Source of the DNA: Brevibacterium daeguense
Lineage (GTDB): Bacteria; Actinomycetota; Actinomycetes; Actinomycetales; Brevibacteriaceae
Assembly: GCF_021729135.1 (NCBI RefSeq)
Contig: NZ_JAJTWW010000001.1
Span: 620,001 to 684,000 of the forward strand
Direction of reading: 5' to 3'
DNA length: 64,000 nucleotides
Shown here: piece by piece, positions 63,080 to 64,000 of the stretch
How the letters are laid out: each line of letters opens with the position of its first letter
Position numbering within the stretch: position 1 is the first letter of the stretch
Position numbers and translations under genes: made by a program
Notes under the pieces: generated by a model
Database searches by the model: none
What the model saw: the letters and a program-made list of their open reading frames with translations, nothing else
Told to the model about the DNA's origin: nothing

Positions 63080-64000
63080 ATGCCCCTGACAGTGCTGCTC
63101 GCCGGTGGCGGGACCACCGGTCACATCTCGCCGATGCTCGCGATCGCCGAGGACCTGCGTCGGCGAGAACCGGACAGCGAGCTCATCATGCTCGGAACCG
63201 AGGAGGGCCTCGAGACCACACTGGTCCCCGCCGCCGGCTTCGAGCTGGTGACGATCGACAAGGTGCCGGCTCCCCGCAGGCTCGATGCCTCTCTCCTCCG
63301 GTTCCCCGGTCGGCTGCTGGGAACCGTGAGGGCGGTGTCCCAGCTGATTCGCAGCCGCGGAGTCGATGTCGTCGTCGGTGTCGGGGGCTATGTGTCCACT
63401 CCCGCATATCTGGCCGCCAGACGCGCCGGCGTCCCGATCGTCATCCACGAGGCGAACGCGCGGCCCGGGCTGGCGAACCGCCTCGGCGCTCGGCTGACTT
63501 CCCCGGAGCTGATCGGCTACACCTTCGCCCGCACGCCGCTGCCCGGCGAGCACGTCGGCATGCCGATGCGCGAGGGCATCGAGGCCGTCGACCACCGGGA
63601 CTCGTCTGCACGGGCCGCAGCCGCTGCCCGGCTGGGTCTCGACCCGAAGCTGCCGACCCTCGTCGTCACCGGTGGGTCACTCGGAGCACAGGCGATCAAC
63701 GAGGCCTGTCGCGACGCGATGCCCGATCTGATGGCCGCGGGCTGCCAGATCCTCCACATCACCGGCCGGGGCAAGGGCGAGGAACTCATGGCGGCCGCGC
63801 GCGAGCACCGGGACTATCACGTCGTGGACTACGTCGACGGGATGGAGAACGCGTATGCCGCGGCCGATCTGGTGATCTGCCGCGCAGGCGCCGGGACCGT
63901 GGCCGAGGTGACCGCGGTTCGAGTTCCGGCCGTCTACGTGCCGCTGCCGATCGGCAACGGCGAGCAGCGCCTCAACGCCGCCGACGCGGTCGATGCGGGG
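63080..64000 (+). CDS. murG: UDP-GlcNAc:undecaprenyl-PP-MurNAc-pentapeptide GlcNAc transferase (partial, 3' end outside)
   Basis: Converts lipid I to lipid II. 307 codons are open to the window end. Motifs: LLAGGGTTGHISPMLAIAEDLRRR, GTEEGLE, GVGGYVSTPAYLAARRAGVPIVIHEANARPGLANRL, VTGGSLGAQAINEAC, and CRAGAGTVAEVTAVRVPAVYVPLPIGNGEQRLNA. The last ~60 residues are missing by truncation. A GAAGAGA-type ribosome-binding site precedes ATG 63080, 10 nt after ftsW. Confidence 0.95.
   Translation, partial: MPLTVLLAGGGTTGHISPMLAIAEDLRRREPDSELIMLGTEEGLETTLVPAAGFELVTIDKVPAPRRLDASLLRFPGRLLGTVRAVSQLIRSRGVDVVVGVGGYVSTPAYLAARRAGVPIVIHEANARPGLANRLGARLTSPELIGYTFARTPLPGEHVGMPMREGIEAVDHRDSSARAAAAARLGLDPKLPTLVVTGGSLGAQAINEACRDAMPDLMAAGCQILHITGRGKGEELMAAAREHRDYHVVDYVDGMENAYAAADLVICRAGAGTVAEVTAVRVPAVYVPLPIGNGEQRLNAADAVDAG

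Overview
High-GC chromosomal DNA from an actinomycete. The gene content and order (scpAB with tyrA/cmk/der, pknL with an Rv2175c-like gene and a polyprenyl synthase, gcvH with an FHA gene, and a dcw cluster with a DNPR-type MurE) fit the Micrococcales. A Brevibacterium-like genus is my best guess, but it is an inference. Genes are tightly packed with many ATGA/GTGA/TTGA stop-start overlaps, GTG/TTG starts are frequent, and several genes have a -10-like hexamer 5-9 nt before the start codon, suggesting leaderless mRNAs. I see no insertion sequence, prophage, CRISPR array or integrase.

Layout. 1-7.7 kb (+): tail of a ParA-like gene, scpA-scpB, an RluB-type pseudouridine synthase, tyrA, cmk, der, an AI-2E family membrane protein and a YciO-type protein. 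7.7-20.2 kb: a divergent TetR regulator and an eight-gene acyl-CoA catabolic operon (two SDRs, three acyl-CoA dehydrogenases, thiolase, acyl-CoA ligase, single-chain biotin-dependent carboxylase). 20.2-23.5 kb: LigC-like DNA ligase, MATE transporter, GNAT acetyltransferase. 23.7-32.6 kb: a Pls/PosA-type (epsilon-poly-lysine-synthetase-like) single-module NRPS translationally coupled to an M1 aminopeptidase, a divergent phosphopantetheinyl transferase, a membrane alpha/beta hydrolase and a 2-keto-4-pentenoate hydratase-like gene. 32.7-37.0 kb: tRNA-Pro(GGG), then DUF881-DUF1290-DUF881-gcvH-FHA-DUF151. 37.1-44.4 kb: class II DAHP synthase, threonine aldolase, a PASTA kinase coupled to a LysM lytic transglycosylase, an Rv2175c-like DNA-binding protein and a polyprenyl diphosphate synthase. 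44.4-46.9 kb: lipoprotein, dinB, DUF3040. 47.1-51.5 kb (-): moxR-DUF58-transglutaminase. 51.9-64 kb (+): mraZ-rsmH-ftsL-ftsI-murE-murF-mraY-murD-ftsW-murG (cut by the window end).

Two items stand out. First, the 495-bp moxR/mraZ intergenic region holds the expected MraZ operator (GTGGN boxes at 10-bp pitch over the mraZ promoter). It also holds a previously unexplained tandem-repeat array which, read on the moxR strand, is thirteen GTGGA/GTGGG boxes, with further boxes between the array and mraZ and at the moxR promoter. This suggests that MraZ controls both divergent operons. Second, the adenylation domain of the Pls-like synthetase gives the ten-residue code DAESIGTVVK by ungapped alignment to PheA. 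That is close to the lysine code I recall for bacitracin synthetase, so an isopeptide-linked poly-lysine-like product, with its own PPTase and peptidase next door, is a reasonable prediction.
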